A stretch of 64,000 nucleotides of DNA from the NCBI RefSeq assembly GCF_001590605.1, contig NZ_CP014504.1, forward strand, positions 4,898,001 through 4,962,000, given 5' to 3'. The notes below the pieces were generated by a model. It was not told the origin of the DNA. It saw only the letters and a program-made list of their open reading frames with translations, and searched no databases. This stretch comes from Pedobacter cryoconitis. GTDB taxonomy: Bacteria > Bacteroidota > Bacteroidia > Sphingobacteriales > Sphingobacteriaceae. A program made the position numbers and the translations under genes. This document shows, piece after piece, positions 7,275 to 16,117 of the stretch; the first letter of the stretch is position 1; every line of letters starts with the position of its first letter.

Positions 7275-8915
7275 ATGAAAAAGCTTTTAGCTTCGTTTGC
7301 GGCACTCTGCTTACTTGTCAGCAATCAAACCATATTTGCACAAACAGAACCTCTTATTTCTCCGCGTCCCTTAACGCTGGAAACAGCCCGGGGAACTTTT
7401 CAGCTTAATGCTGCGACAACAATTATTGCGGCTAAATCATTAACCACAGAAGCGGATTATCTAAAAGACAAACTCTCAGCTGCTGCCAGACTGAACCTTA
7501 AGATCAGCAGTACATCAAAAGCCGCAAATCATAAAATTATACTTGCACTGGAACAAAACCTATCAGCAACAGCCGGTAAAGAAGGTTACCAGCTTACTGT
7601 AAATGCTACAGGTGTCAAAATAACCGCAGCAGAAAAGGCTGGTTTATTTTACGGCATTCAAAGTTTGCTGCAATTAATTACACAGCAGGAAAATGGTAAA
7701 AATGTAACTATTCCTTTTGTAACTATTCAGGATAAACCACGCTTTAGCTGGCGTGCACTTATGCTCGATGAAGGCCGTCATTTTAAAGGAGAAAAGGTAG
7801 TTAAGCAGCTATTGGATGATATGGCCATGCTGAAAATGAATGTGTTTCACTGGCACCTGACAGACGATCAGGGGTGGAGAATTGAAATCAAAAAATACCC
7901 TGAACTCACAAAAATTGGCTCTAAACGTAAAGATTCACAATTAGCCTGGAGAAGCGAAAAACGTTCAGGAAAACCCCATGAAGGCTTTTATACACAAGAA
8001 CAGATTAAAGAAGTAGTCCGTTATGCTACCGAAAGACATATTACAGTAGTTCCGGAAATCGAAATGCCAGGCCATGCTACCGCAGCCATCGCCGCCTATC
8101 CCTGGTTAGGTACCACAGGAGAAAAAGTTGAAGTTCCGGTTACTTTTGGCAAGTTTAAAGACACCTATAACGTAGCTGATCCAAAAGTTTATACCTTCTT
8201 GGAAGATGTACTGACCGAAGTAATGGCCTTATTCCCATCTAAAGTAATTCACATCGGTGGAGATAAAGTTTTATATGACCAGTGGAAAAGTTCCCCGCAA
8301 ATACAAGCACTGATGGTCAGAGAAGGTTTAAAATCACCAGCTGACGTACAAATATGGTTTACCAATAAAATATCTGAATTCATTGCTTCCAAAGGCCGCA
8401 GGATGATGGGCTGGAATGAAATTATGGGTGGTAAAGTCCATGAGAATATAGATGAAAAAGAGACAACAGTCAAAGAGAAACTGAATCAGGGAACAATCGT
8501 TCATTTTTGGAGAGGCACTACGGATATGATTACCAACGCAGCATCAAAAGGATATGATCTGGTTAACTCTTATCATATTTACACTTATCTGGACTACGAT
8601 TACAAAGAAATACCAGTTCAAAAGGCTTATGAGTTTAATCCTATCCCAGAAGGCCTGGATCCTAAATATAATAAACATGTACTCGGCTCAGGCTGCCAGA
8701 TGTGGAGTGAATTTATTCCGGAAGTTGCCGATATGCAAAAGAAGATTTATCCACGTTTAGCCGCCTATGCAGAAGTAGGATGGACGGATTTATCCCGTAA
8801 GGACTATACCTATTTCAAAAATACAATGAAACTTATTGAAGCGCATTGGAAAGCAGAAGGAGTGGATGTCGCGATCGTTGATTACGACGCTAAAACAGAA
8901 GAAACTAAACAATAA
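7275..8915 (+). CDS. GH20 beta-N-acetylhexosaminidase with altered catalytic Glu
   Basis: A 546-residue exported glycoside hydrolase family 20 protein. A signal peptide (MKKLLASFAALCLLVSNQTIFAQ) is followed by the GH20b N-terminal domain (about 28-150) and the catalytic barrel (about 155-520), with landmarks WRALMLDEGRHF, NVFHWHLTDDQGWRIEIK, VPEIEMPGHA and MGWNEI. The family removes terminal GlcNAc or GalNAc using a neighbouring Asp-Glu pair in HxGGDE. Here the motif reads HIGGDK: codons GAT AAA at about 8263-8268, so the acid/base Glu is Lys. The rest of the active site looks intact. One G-to-A change in a GAA codon would explain it. The protein may be inactive, bind sugars only, or carry a recent or sequencing mutation. 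It is a single gene closed by a strong hairpin. Confidence 0.92.
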   Translation: MKKLLASFAALCLLVSNQTIFAQTEPLISPRPLTLETARGTFQLNAATTIIAAKSLTTEADYLKDKLSAAARLNLKISSTSKAANHKIILALEQNLSATAGKEGYQLTVNATGVKITAAEKAGLFYGIQSLLQLITQQENGKNVTIPFVTIQDKPRFSWRALMLDEGRHFKGEKVVKQLLDDMAMLKMNVFHWHLTDDQGWRIEIKKYPELTKIGSKRKDSQLAWRSEKRSGKPHEGFYTQEQIKEVVRYATERHITVVPEIEMPGHATAAIAAYPWLGTTGEKVEVPVTFGKFKDTYNVADPKVYTFLEDVLTEVMALFPSKVIHIGGDKVLYDQWKSSPQIQALMVREGLKSPADVQIWFTNKISEFIASKGRRMMGWNEIMGGKVHENIDEKETTVKEKLNQGTIVHFWRGTTDMITNAASKGYDLVNSYHIYTYLDYDYKEIPVQKAYEFNPIPEGLDPKYNKHVLGSGCQMWSEFIPEVADMQKKIYPRLAAYAEVGWTDLSRKDYTYFKNTMKLIEAHWKAEGVDVAIVDYDAKTEETKQ

Positions 8916-8955
8916 AAACGAAGGGGGTAGCTTATCACTATCCCCTTCGTTTTTA
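8914..8955. terminator. Bidirectional terminator between GH20 gene and Nif3 gene
   Basis: Arms AAAAACGAAGGGGGTAG and CTATCCCCTTCGTTTTT pair over a loop of seven bases. A-tract and T-tract flank the stem on both sides, so it can end transcription of the two convergent genes. Confidence 0.85.
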
Positions 8956-8964
8956 GCTATATTT

Positions 8965-10065
8965 TTAATAAAAATACTGGATCGGATTTGTATTCACTTC
9001 AGTTAAACGGACCGGGAGTTCCGGGAATTTTCTTTGCACAATATCTACCAGTAAATCAGAAGTGAATTGTTCACTTTCAAAGTGTCCGATATCCGCAATA
9101 ATCAGTTTTCCATCTGCATCAAAAAATTCATGATACTTAAAATCTGATGTAATAAAAGCATCAGCACCAGCTGCAATTGCGTTTCCCAGCAGAAAACTAC
9201 CAGAACCTCCGCAAACAGCTACTTTTTTAATTTTCCGGCCTGTATCCTTTGTATGTCTGATCACGCTTACATTCATCCTTGATTTTACAAATCTCAGAAA
9301 ATCAGCGGCATCCATCTCTTCATCCAGCCAGCCGACCATGCCTGATCCAACTGTGTTTAACTTATTTTCCAGTGGATAAATATCGTAGGCAACCTCTTCA
9401 TAAGGATGATTTTCAAGCAATGCAAGCAATACTTTTCTTTCATCCTGTATTAAAAATACCGTTTCAATTCTCACTTCAGGTTCCTGATGCTGTACTCCTT
9501 GCTGACCAACAAAAGGCTGCGTACCTGCCGAAGCCTTAAATGTACCTACACCCACTGCGTTGAAACTACACTCGCTGTAATTCGCGATATTTCCGGCACC
9601 GGCAGCAAAAAGAGCTTCTCTTAATCTGTTCACCTGTGCCGTTGGGCAAAAAGTAACCAGCTTTTTCAGAATCCCGTCTTTAGGCGCAAGAATTTTCGGT
9701 TGTTTTAAGCCCAGACGTTTGCAAATCACTCCATTCACACCATGCTGGACACTATCAAGGTTCGTGTGAATCGCATATAAAGCAATATTATTCTGAATTG
9801 CTTTCACAATGACGCGCTCGACATAATTCTTACCCGTAAACTTCTTCAATCCTTTGAAAACAATCGGATGATGCGTAATGATCAGATTACAATTTCTGGC
9901 AATGGCCTCATCAACAACATCTTCAGTACAATCAAGAGCAACTAAAGCCCCTGTGATTTCCTGGTTCATATCACCTGTCAGCAAGCCCGAATTATCATAA
10001 TCTTCCTGATAATTTAACGGTGCGTAAGCCTCCAGATGTTTAGTAATTACAGCTAATCTCGTCAT
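8965..10065 (-). CDS. Nif3-like dinuclear metal centre protein
   Basis: A 366-residue member of the Nif3/YqfO (DUF34) family, the long form with a PII-like insertion between two metal-binding halves. Metal-site motifs are visible: NLIITHHPIVFKG (His pair, about residues 58-70), YAIHTNLDSVQHGVNG (about 97-112) and the C-terminal DIGHFESEQF. The family forms hexameric toroids with a two-metal site; its reaction is not settled, although the name GTP cyclohydrolase 1 type 2 is widely used. The insertion covers about residues 125-245. It is the last gene of a minus-strand trio with TM2 and DUF2752 genes, 24 bases after the TM2 gene. Confidence 0.93.
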   Translation of the reverse strand: MTRLAVITKHLEAYAPLNYQEDYDNSGLLTGDMNQEITGALVALDCTEDVVDEAIARNCNLIITHHPIVFKGLKKFTGKNYVERVIVKAIQNNIALYAIHTNLDSVQHGVNGVICKRLGLKQPKILAPKDGILKKLVTFCPTAQVNRLREALFAAGAGNIANYSECSFNAVGVGTFKASAGTQPFVGQQGVQHQEPEVRIETVFLIQDERKVLLALLENHPYEEVAYDIYPLENKLNTVGSGMVGWLDEEMDAADFLRFVKSRMNVSVIRHTKDTGRKIKKVAVCGGSGSFLLGNAIAAGADAFITSDFKYHEFFDADGKLIIADIGHFESEQFTSDLLVDIVQRKFPELPVRLTEVNTNPIQYFY

Positions 10066-10089
10066 ACGTAAAGATACAATAACATTTAA

Positions 10090-10452
10090 TTATTGGGTAA
10101 TTGCACCCATTTTTGCCATTTGTAAACTTTCAAAAGCCACTTTCTGATTGTATTCAAAAGCCAGATTTTTATAATTTACCAAATCTATAATTGTTCCAAT
10201 CATGCATAAACCATAGGTAAAAAAGTAAAGGATTCCCATGCCGATCTGATTAACCAGAAACCTGGATAATCCAGGTACAAAAAATCCCAAAACACAATAA
10301 AGTACCATATCATCCGGATTTCTTCTTTTGCTATTGTAAATCATCAGAAACCCATTCAGCTGTTGCTCATTAAAACCCGCAGTCATAGATTGCAAGTAAG
10401 AAAACTCCTGAGGCGTGATGCCCGGAAGCATCATAAATGGTGAATTGTACAT
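10090..10452 (-). CDS. TM2 domain-containing membrane protein
   Basis: A 120-residue protein with two membrane helices typical of the TM2 domain: VLYCVLGFFVPGLSRFLVNQ and MGILYFFTYGLCMIGTIIDLV (about residues 50-95), the second ending in the characteristic Asp in a short turn. The N-terminal half (FNEQQLNGFLMIYNSKRRNP) is soluble. TM2 proteins are small membrane proteins without a defined biochemical role in bacteria. It lies 22 bases after a DUF2752 gene and 24 before the Nif3-like gene; the TM2/DUF2752 pairing recurs in Bacteroidota. Confidence 0.85.
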   Translation of the reverse strand: MYNSPFMMLPGITPQEFSYLQSMTAGFNEQQLNGFLMIYNSKRRNPDDMVLYCVLGFFVPGLSRFLVNQIGMGILYFFTYGLCMIGTIIDLVNYKNLAFEYNQKVAFESLQMAKMGAITQ

Positions 10453-10474
10453 AATATCTCTCCTTATCTTTAAT

Positions 10475-10816
10475 TTATTCTATTCTTATTTTTTTCCACT
10501 CGTACTTTCCAAGTGTAACAATTCTCAAACCGATAATAATTACTGCAGGTACGCCCAACCAGTGCTGATGAATACTTTCATCTAAATTGCCATGGAACAA
10601 TTGCGTAATCGATCTCCCCAACCCACAGCCCGGACACCAGTCCAAACCCAGATTTGCTAAAGGGCAAAGGGTAAAATGATGTACCTGCCCATGTCCCTGG
10701 GGTTCAGCAATTGCCAACAATAGTATACCTGTCAACCAGAAAACCAACTCCAGCGGTATGCGGCCTAAGCAGTTAAGCATCACGGTTTTGAATTTTAGAG
10801 TCATAAATGGCCGCAT
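10475..10816 (-). CDS. DUF2752 family small membrane protein
   Basis: A 113-residue protein with the DUF2752 hallmark CPLANLGLDWCPGCGLGRS near the centre, which carries three Cys, flanked by hydrophobic helices (LELVFWLTGILLLAIA before, LGVPAVIIIGLRIVTLG after). Function is unknown in the family. It is the first gene of the DUF2752-TM2-Nif3 group and is divergent from mfd. Met codons at residues 5 and 13 are alternative starts. Confidence 0.82.
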   Translation of the reverse strand: MRPFMTLKFKTVMLNCLGRIPLELVFWLTGILLLAIAEPQGHGQVHHFTLCPLANLGLDWCPGCGLGRSITQLFHGNLDESIHQHWLGVPAVIIIGLRIVTLGKYEWKKIRIE

Positions 10817-10843
10817 TGTTACATATTAGCAAATCATAAATAT

Positions 10844-10851
10844 TATCTTTG
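10844..10851 (+). promoter_or_regulatory. Probable -7 element of mfd
   Basis: TATCTTTG matches the Bacteroidota -7 consensus TAnnTTTG. Only four bases separate it from the GTG start at 10856, so the message would be leaderless or nearly so. No convincing -33 TTTG stands at the ideal distance. Confidence 0.4.
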
Positions 10852-10855
10852 TGAG

Positions 10856-13800
10856 GTGAACATCCGCGACCTGATCAATAGATATAAAACTGATGAGCGC
10901 ATCGAAGCGCTTGCAAAGACCCTCAATTCGGGTAAAGGTAATAAACTTCAATTAAAAGGTTTAGTAGGCTCTGCCGATGCTACAATTGCCGTTACCACCT
11001 ACTTCCTGCTGCATAAGCCACAATTATTTATTCTTCCTGACCGAGAAGAAGCCGCTTATTTTATGGCAGACCTGGAGAGTATACTTGAAAAAGAAGTCTT
11101 GATTTTCCCTTCCTCTTTCCGTAAAGCCTTTGATTTCACGCAGGTAGATACTGCTAATGTGCTGGCCAGAGCAGAAGTACTCAATGAACTGAATCACAAC
11201 TCTTCTTTTGGAAAGATCGTGGTGACCTATCCTGAAGCGCTTGCCGAAAAAGTGATTAACAGAGCTGTCCTGGAAAAAAATACACTGGAAATAAGTTTAG
11301 GTGTAAAACTAGGCATTGACTTTATCAATGAATTTCTGGTTGATTATGACTTTAACCGCACCGATTTTGTTTATGAACCCGGTCAGTTCTCTATCCGTGG
11401 CGGTATCGTTGACATTTTCTCTTTTTCCCATGATCTTCCTTACCGGATAGAATTTTTTGGCGATGAAGTAGAGAGCATCCGGACTTTTGAAATAGAAAGT
11501 CAACTCTCCGTAGAAGACGTTAAAACCTTTACGATCATTCCTAACGTACAATCCAAATATCTGACAGAAAGCAATATTAACCTGCTGGATTATGTAGAAA
11601 ATGATACACAGCTCTGGTTTAAAGATGTACAATTCACTTTGGATGTCATTAAAACCGGTTATAAAAAGGCCGTAGAATTATGGAAAGCACTCCCTGCAAA
11701 AGAGAAACAGGAAAATCTGGACTGGATTGACCCTAAATTTGCCTTTTCTGATGAAAGAATGATTGGAGATATTTTACATGATTTCTCTGTCATAGAGTTT
11801 GGAAAGCAATTCTTCTATAAAACTGACAACGTTTTCCTGTTTGACACCAAACCACAGCCCTCTTTCAACAAGGATTTCAATCTGCTGATCCATAATTTAA
11901 AAGAAAACGAGAAAAACGGAATTCATAACTTTATTTCCAGCTCTTCTCCTAAACAAACCGAGAGGTTGTACGCGATCTTAGACGATATTGATAAAACAGC
12001 AAAGTTCGTTCCCGTCAATATCCAGCTAAGAGAAGGTTTTATTGATCCGCAGCAATCTATAGCTTTTTATACCGATCACCAGATCTTTGACCGGTTCTAT
12101 AAATATAAATTAAAAAGAGGTTATCAGCGTAGTCAGGCTATCACGATGAAAGACCTGAGGGACCTGAAACCAGGTGACTTCGTGACCCATATAGACCATG
12201 GTATTGGTAAATATGCCGGTTTAGAAAAGGTCGAAGTCAATGGCAAGACACAAGAAATGATCCGGTTGGTATACGCTGATAATGATCTGCTTTATGTCAA
12301 TATCAACTCTTTAAACCGTATTGCAAAATACAGTGGAAAAGATGGTACACCACCTAAAATGAATAAACTGGGTACAGAAGCCTGGGATAAACTAAAAAAG
12401 ACTACAAAAAAAAAAGTTAAAGACATTGCCCGGGACCTGATCAAACTCTACGCTTTGAGAAAATCTCAGGTAGGAACCGCATTTGATCCCGACGGCTATC
12501 TGGAAACTGAACTGGAAGCTTCCTTCATTTATGAAGACACACCCGATCAGATGAAAGCCACCAATGATGTCAAAAAGGACATGGAAGCCCCACATCCAAT
12601 GGACAGGCTGGTTTGTGGTGACGTCGGATTTGGAAAAACAGAAATAGCCATCAGGGCTGCGTTTAAAGCTGTAGCAAACGGCAAACAGGCTGCGGTTCTG
12701 GTTCCAACAACTATTCTTGCTTTACAGCATTTCAAGACATTTTCAGGAAGACTAAAAGAGTTTCCCTGCAAAGTAGATTATATTAACCGTTTCAAGACCA
12801 ATAAACAGATCAAAGAAACACTGGCACAAGTAGAAGAAGGTAAAGTAGACATCATTATCGGAACGCATCGTTTATTGAGTAAAGACGTGAAATTCAAGTC
12901 ACTCGGTATTATGATTATCGATGAAGAACAGAAATTCGGTGTCTCTGCCAAAGAAAAATTACGTGCATTGCGTGTAAATGTAGATACCCTTACACTTACT
13001 GCTACACCAATACCAAGGACCTTGCATTTTTCACTCATGGGCGCAAGGGATTTATCCATTATGAGCACACCGCCACCAAACAGGCAGCCAGTTAATACTG
13101 AACTTCACGTTTTTAACGACAAACTTATCCAGGAAGCAGTGCAGTTTGAACTGGATCGTGGCGGACAAGTATTTTTTATCCATAACCGGGTAAATGACCT
13201 GCCACAACTCGGCGGATTGATACAAACACTTGTTCCAAAAGCCCGTATAGGTATCGCTCACGGACAATTAGACGGAGATGCGCTGGAAGATGTCATGTTA
13301 GATTTCATCAATGGAGAAAAAGACGTATTGGTAGCTACTACGATTATCGAAGCAGGTCTTGATATTCCAAATGCCAATACCATCATCATTAACCATGCCC
13401 ACATGTTTGGTTTAAGTGATTTGCACCAGATGCGTGGAAGGGTAGGAAGATCTAATAAAAAAGCCTTCTGTTACCTTTTAAGCCCACCCTTATCCACATT
13501 GACCTCCGAAGCAAGGAAACGTTTGAGTGCTATTGAAGAGTTTTCTGATCTGGGCAGTGGTTTTAATATTGCTATGCGTGATCTGGATATCCGTGGTAGT
13601 GGAAACCTGCTGGGGGCAGAACAAAGCGGGTTCATTGCAGAAATAGGTTTTGAAATGTACCATAAGATATTAGATGAAGCAATACAAGAGCTCAAATCTG
13701 ATGAATTCAAAGAATTATTCAAAGATGACAAGGAGCGCCCCTTCGTTACCTTTACACAAATAGATACAGATCTTGAATTATATATTCCGGATGATTATGT

Positions 13801-14197
13801 AACAAACATTACAGAGCGATATAACCTCTATACCGAACTTTCTAAGCTGGATAACGAATCACAGCTAACTGCGTTTGAAACTTCGTTAAAAGACCGCTTT
13901 GGTGCTGTTCCGAAGCCTGTGAAGACCATGTTGAATGTCCTGAGGCTACAGTGGACGGCCAAGAAGCTGGGATTTGAAAAATTAAGCTTTAAAAAAGGGG
14001 TATTAAGAGGCTATTTTATTGCCGATAAGCAATCCAATTTCTTCGATTCCCCAATGTTCCATAAAATATTGAACTTTGCGCAGCAGCATCCCCGGATGTG
14101 TAACCTGAAAGAAGTAAAAAACACCTTAAGAATTGCCTTTGAAGATCTGAAAACAGTAGACGAAGCTATTCAAATGCTGCAAATGGTTGCAGAATAA
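10856..14197 (+). CDS. mfd: Transcription-repair coupling factor Mfd
   Basis: A 1113-residue DNA translocase that removes RNA polymerase stalled at lesions and recruits UvrA. The UvrB-like N-terminal part covers about residues 1-350. The CarD-like RNAP interaction domain starts near 435 (LKPGDFVTHIDHGIGKYAGLEKV). The RecG-like translocase follows with Walker A GDVGFGKTE (about 588), Walker B DEEQ (about 685), TATPIPRT, and QMRGRVGRS (about 860). A TRCF C-terminal domain ends the protein. Length is normal for Bacteroidota. The start is GTG (MNIRDLINRYK), supported by the absence of an upstream in-frame ATG and a -7 box just ahead. A DUF3820 gene follows after 9 bases. Confidence 0.97.
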   Translation: MNIRDLINRYKTDERIEALAKTLNSGKGNKLQLKGLVGSADATIAVTTYFLLHKPQLFILPDREEAAYFMADLESILEKEVLIFPSSFRKAFDFTQVDTANVLARAEVLNELNHNSSFGKIVVTYPEALAEKVINRAVLEKNTLEISLGVKLGIDFINEFLVDYDFNRTDFVYEPGQFSIRGGIVDIFSFSHDLPYRIEFFGDEVESIRTFEIESQLSVEDVKTFTIIPNVQSKYLTESNINLLDYVENDTQLWFKDVQFTLDVIKTGYKKAVELWKALPAKEKQENLDWIDPKFAFSDERMIGDILHDFSVIEFGKQFFYKTDNVFLFDTKPQPSFNKDFNLLIHNLKENEKNGIHNFISSSSPKQTERLYAILDDIDKTAKFVPVNIQLREGFIDPQQSIAFYTDHQIFDRFYKYKLKRGYQRSQAITMKDLRDLKPGDFVTHIDHGIGKYAGLEKVEVNGKTQEMIRLVYADNDLLYVNINSLNRIAKYSGKDGTPPKMNKLGTEAWDKLKKTTKKKVKDIARDLIKLYALRKSQVGTAFDPDGYLETELEASFIYEDTPDQMKATNDVKKDMEAPHPMDRLVCGDVGFGKTEIAIRAAFKAVANGKQAAVLVPTTILALQHFKTFSGRLKEFPCKVDYINRFKTNKQIKETLAQVEEGKVDIIIGTHRLLSKDVKFKSLGIMIIDEEQKFGVSAKEKLRALRVNVDTLTLTATPIPRTLHFSLMGARDLSIMSTPPPNRQPVNTELHVFNDKLIQEAVQFELDRGGQVFFIHNRVNDLPQLGGLIQTLVPKARIGIAHGQLDGDALEDVMLDFINGEKDVLVATTIIEAGLDIPNANTIIINHAHMFGLSDLHQMRGRVGRSNKKAFCYLLSPPLSTLTSEARKRLSAIEEFSDLGSGFNIAMRDLDIRGSGNLLGAEQSGFIAEIGFEMYHKILDEAIQELKSDEFKELFKDDKERPFVTFTQIDTDLELYIPDDYVTNITERYNLYTELSKLDNESQLTAFETSLKDRFGAVPKPVKTMLNVLRLQWTAKKLGFEKLSFKKGVLRGYFIADKQSNFFDSPMFHKILNFAQQHPRMCNLKEVKNTLRIAFEDLKTVDEAIQMLQMVAE

Positions 14198-14206
14198 ATA
14201 AACAGC

Positions 14207-14419
14207 ATGAATCCACAACTATTGAACGAGCTGGTGACCTTTAAAATGCCATTTGGCAAATACAAAGACAAAATAATCTGCGACTTACCAGAGTCGTATC
14301 TGATCTGGTTTAATAACCAGGGCCTTCCTCCAGGTAAACTTGGAGAACTGATCGGAACCATGTATGAAATCAGGCTAAATGGATTAGAATATCTGTTGAA
14401 ACCATTGAGAACAAGATAA
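14207..14419 (+). CDS. DUF3820 family small protein
   Basis: A 70-residue protein with the DUF3820 pattern: MPFGKYKDKIICDLPESYLIWF, then a GLPPGKLGELI turn. Members are small soluble proteins of unknown biochemical role; a link to exonuclease-like fragments is sometimes suggested because of the MPFGKYKG motif, but nothing here proves it. It lies 9 bases after mfd on the same strand and is probably co-transcribed with it. Confidence 0.82.
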   Translation: MNPQLLNELVTFKMPFGKYKDKIICDLPESYLIWFNNQGLPPGKLGELIGTMYEIRLNGLEYLLKPLRTR

Positions 14420-14430
14420 ATCAACCATAA

Positions 14431-14463
14431 AACAACTGCTGGATCAACTATCCGGCGGTTGTT
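14431..14463. terminator. Terminator hairpin between DUF3820 gene and convergent lipoprotein gene
   Basis: Arms AACAACTGCTGGAT (14431-14444) and ATCCGGCGGTTGTT (14450-14463) pair over five bases, with two G-U pairs on one strand, followed by TCTTTAAT on the plus strand. The right arm overlaps the last codons of the convergent gene. Confidence 0.65.
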
Positions 14464-15095
14464 TCTTTAATAAAACGCAAACGGCCTCCTTCTAATTTGA
14501 AAGTCCATTGCTGAGCAGATTCACCACAAACTTCTTCCTGGTCCGGATGTGCTTCCCTGTATTTAGGATCTGAATTTGTCCCATATTGCAGGCTCACGGT
14601 ATCCCCGTCAACCTGGACTACATAAAAAGAATAACATCCCTCATCTTCCACGTGTGATTCATTTTCTAATCTGGTCTTATCCTTTAACTCAGCTATATTA
14701 ACGGCCTTAAAAAGGTCATTAAAGCCACCCATTTGAAAGTAATCGTAGATATCATTAAAATTTTTGATAAAAAGTGCCCTGCTGATGATTCCACCATTCC
14801 CTTTTCTTACCTGATCAAACTCTTCATTGACATCAAACATCGACATTGTACTATCAGCCAGCGGAAAATCAAAATACTTTTCAATCTGATTCACATCTTT
14901 TGCAATGAAAGCCTGCTGCATCTTTTTCAATTCAGCAATCATCAAAATGCGTTTAGCAGCAAGTGAAGTATCATTTTGTGCCCGAGTTCCATTATTCTTT
15001 GCAGTCTCTGAACCATTTTTTCCGGCTCCCGATTCTTGATTACAGCCGGCAGAAACTGCTAATAAAAGCAAAATAAAATAAGCAAATTTATTCAT
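14448..15095 (-). CDS. Lipoprotein of unknown function
   Basis: A 215-residue predicted lipoprotein: hydrophobic leader MNKFAYFILLLLAVSAGC with lipid Cys at about 18, then a Gly/Asn/Ser-rich low-complexity linker, then a folded domain rich in charged residues (about 50-215; for example KKMQQAFIAKDVNQIEKYFD). I do not recognise the family. It follows cdsA by 6 bases and is likely the last gene of the CPBP-DUF2007-cdsA operon. Confidence 0.75.
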   Translation of the reverse strand: MNKFAYFILLLLAVSAGCNQESGAGKNGSETAKNNGTRAQNDTSLAAKRILMIAELKKMQQAFIAKDVNQIEKYFDFPLADSTMSMFDVNEEFDQVRKGNGGIISRALFIKNFNDIYDYFQMGGFNDLFKAVNIAELKDKTRLENESHVEDEGCYSFYVVQVDGDTVSLQYGTNSDPKYREAHPDQEEVCGESAQQWTFKLEGGRLRFIKETTAG

Positions 15096-15101
15096 CAGAA
15101 A

Positions 15102-15911
15102 TTAATTTAAAACAAGGTACAAATAGGCAAAAACAACAGGTGCCGCAATCAATAATCCATCAAACCTATCAAGCAAACCACCATGCCCAGGTAAAAGTGT
15201 ACCCGAATCCTTTGCATTCAAACTTCTTTTAAGCATGGATTCTACCAGATCCCCAAGCGTACCAAAACTCACAATTAAAACAGCCATTCCAGCCCAAACC
15301 AGAAATGGTATTTCAGTAAAAAATAAAGAAATCACAAAAGAAACTAAAACACTGGTCAGCATGCCGCCAAAGAATCCTTCCCATGTTTTTTTCGGAGAAT
15401 GCCGCTCAAATAATTTATGGCTCCCTAGTTTTCTGCCGAATAAATAAGCACCGGTATCACTAGCCCATAACAAAAGTAAAAAAGCCAGGGGTAAATGATA
15501 ATTATGTGTTTTGAAATCTTGTATAAAAGCTAAAGAATAGAAAAAACAGAAAGGGACCGTTACATAGACAAAGCCTACAAAAGTATAAGCAATATTGCCA
15601 AATGGGATCTTATCTTTTTTGTAAAGCTCACCCAGGAAAACTGCTGAAACCAGCGGAATCAACAACAATAAATATTTGGTGTCAAACTGATACAAATGGT
15701 AACCCGCGGTAATTAAAAAGATAAATGCACTCACCACCAAACCGATATTCCGGTGCGGTCTGATTCCAGATGTTTTAATCAGTTTATAAAATTCTGCCAG
15801 AGAAAAAACACTTAAAAACAAATAAAAGAAAGTAAAAGTCACAGCGCCCAGAAAAATAGAGCCTAACATCACAATCGTAAAAAAGAAGGCTGTTATTGCT
15901 CTGGTTTTCAT
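15102..15911 (-). CDS. cdsA: Phosphatidate cytidylyltransferase
   Basis: A 269-residue integral membrane enzyme that makes CDP-diacylglycerol from phosphatidic acid and CTP, the branch point of phospholipid synthesis. It has about eight hydrophobic segments and the full CDP-transferase signature near the C-terminus: SMLKRSLNAKDSG, then LPGHGGLLDRFDG. The start overlaps the upstream DUF2007 gene by 4 bases, and a lipoprotein gene follows 6 bases after its stop, so it lies inside an operon. Confidence 0.95.
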   Translation of the reverse strand: MKTRAITAFFFTIVMLGSIFLGAVTFTFFYLFLSVFSLAEFYKLIKTSGIRPHRNIGLVVSAFIFLITAGYHLYQFDTKYLLLLIPLVSAVFLGELYKKDKIPFGNIAYTFVGFVYVTVPFCFFYSLAFIQDFKTHNYHLPLAFLLLLWASDTGAYLFGRKLGSHKLFERHSPKKTWEGFFGGMLTSVLVSFVISLFFTEIPFLVWAGMAVLIVSFGTLGDLVESMLKRSLNAKDSGTLLPGHGGLLDRFDGLLIAAPVVFAYLYLVLN

Positions 15912-16117
15912 TCTGTTTCCGTAGATTTTATATAAGTATCCGCAGCATCAAAATCCTTTTGATTCACCAATACTTCAATCACACCGAAAGTCTGATAAGA
16001 AGAATCTTTTTTATTCATAATTACAGCAGCAATATCATTTTCTATTAATCCTTGTTTGATAATCTCTGCCGTAACAGGATTTTCTGTGGTATAAACCTTA
16101 ACCCAATTGTTTTCCAT
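15908..16117 (-). CDS. DUF2007 family putative signal-transducing protein
   Basis: A 69-residue protein with the DUF2007 pattern: WVKVYTTENPVTAEIIKQGL, then IAAVIMNKKDSSYQTFG and a closing VLVNQKDFDAADTYI. The family folds like a PII or ferredoxin-type small domain and has no established reaction. It overlaps the CPBP gene by 20 bases and cdsA by 4 bases; tight packing between those two genes is common in Bacteroidota. Confidence 0.87.
   Translation of the reverse strand: MENNWVKVYTTENPVTAEIIKQGLIENDIAAVIMNKKDSSYQTFGVIEVLVNQKDFDAADTYIKSTETE

Noticed and set aside
13490-13498. DnaA box TTATCCACA
   Set aside because: A single copy inside the mfd coding sequence; no cluster of boxes, no AT-rich unwinding element beside it.
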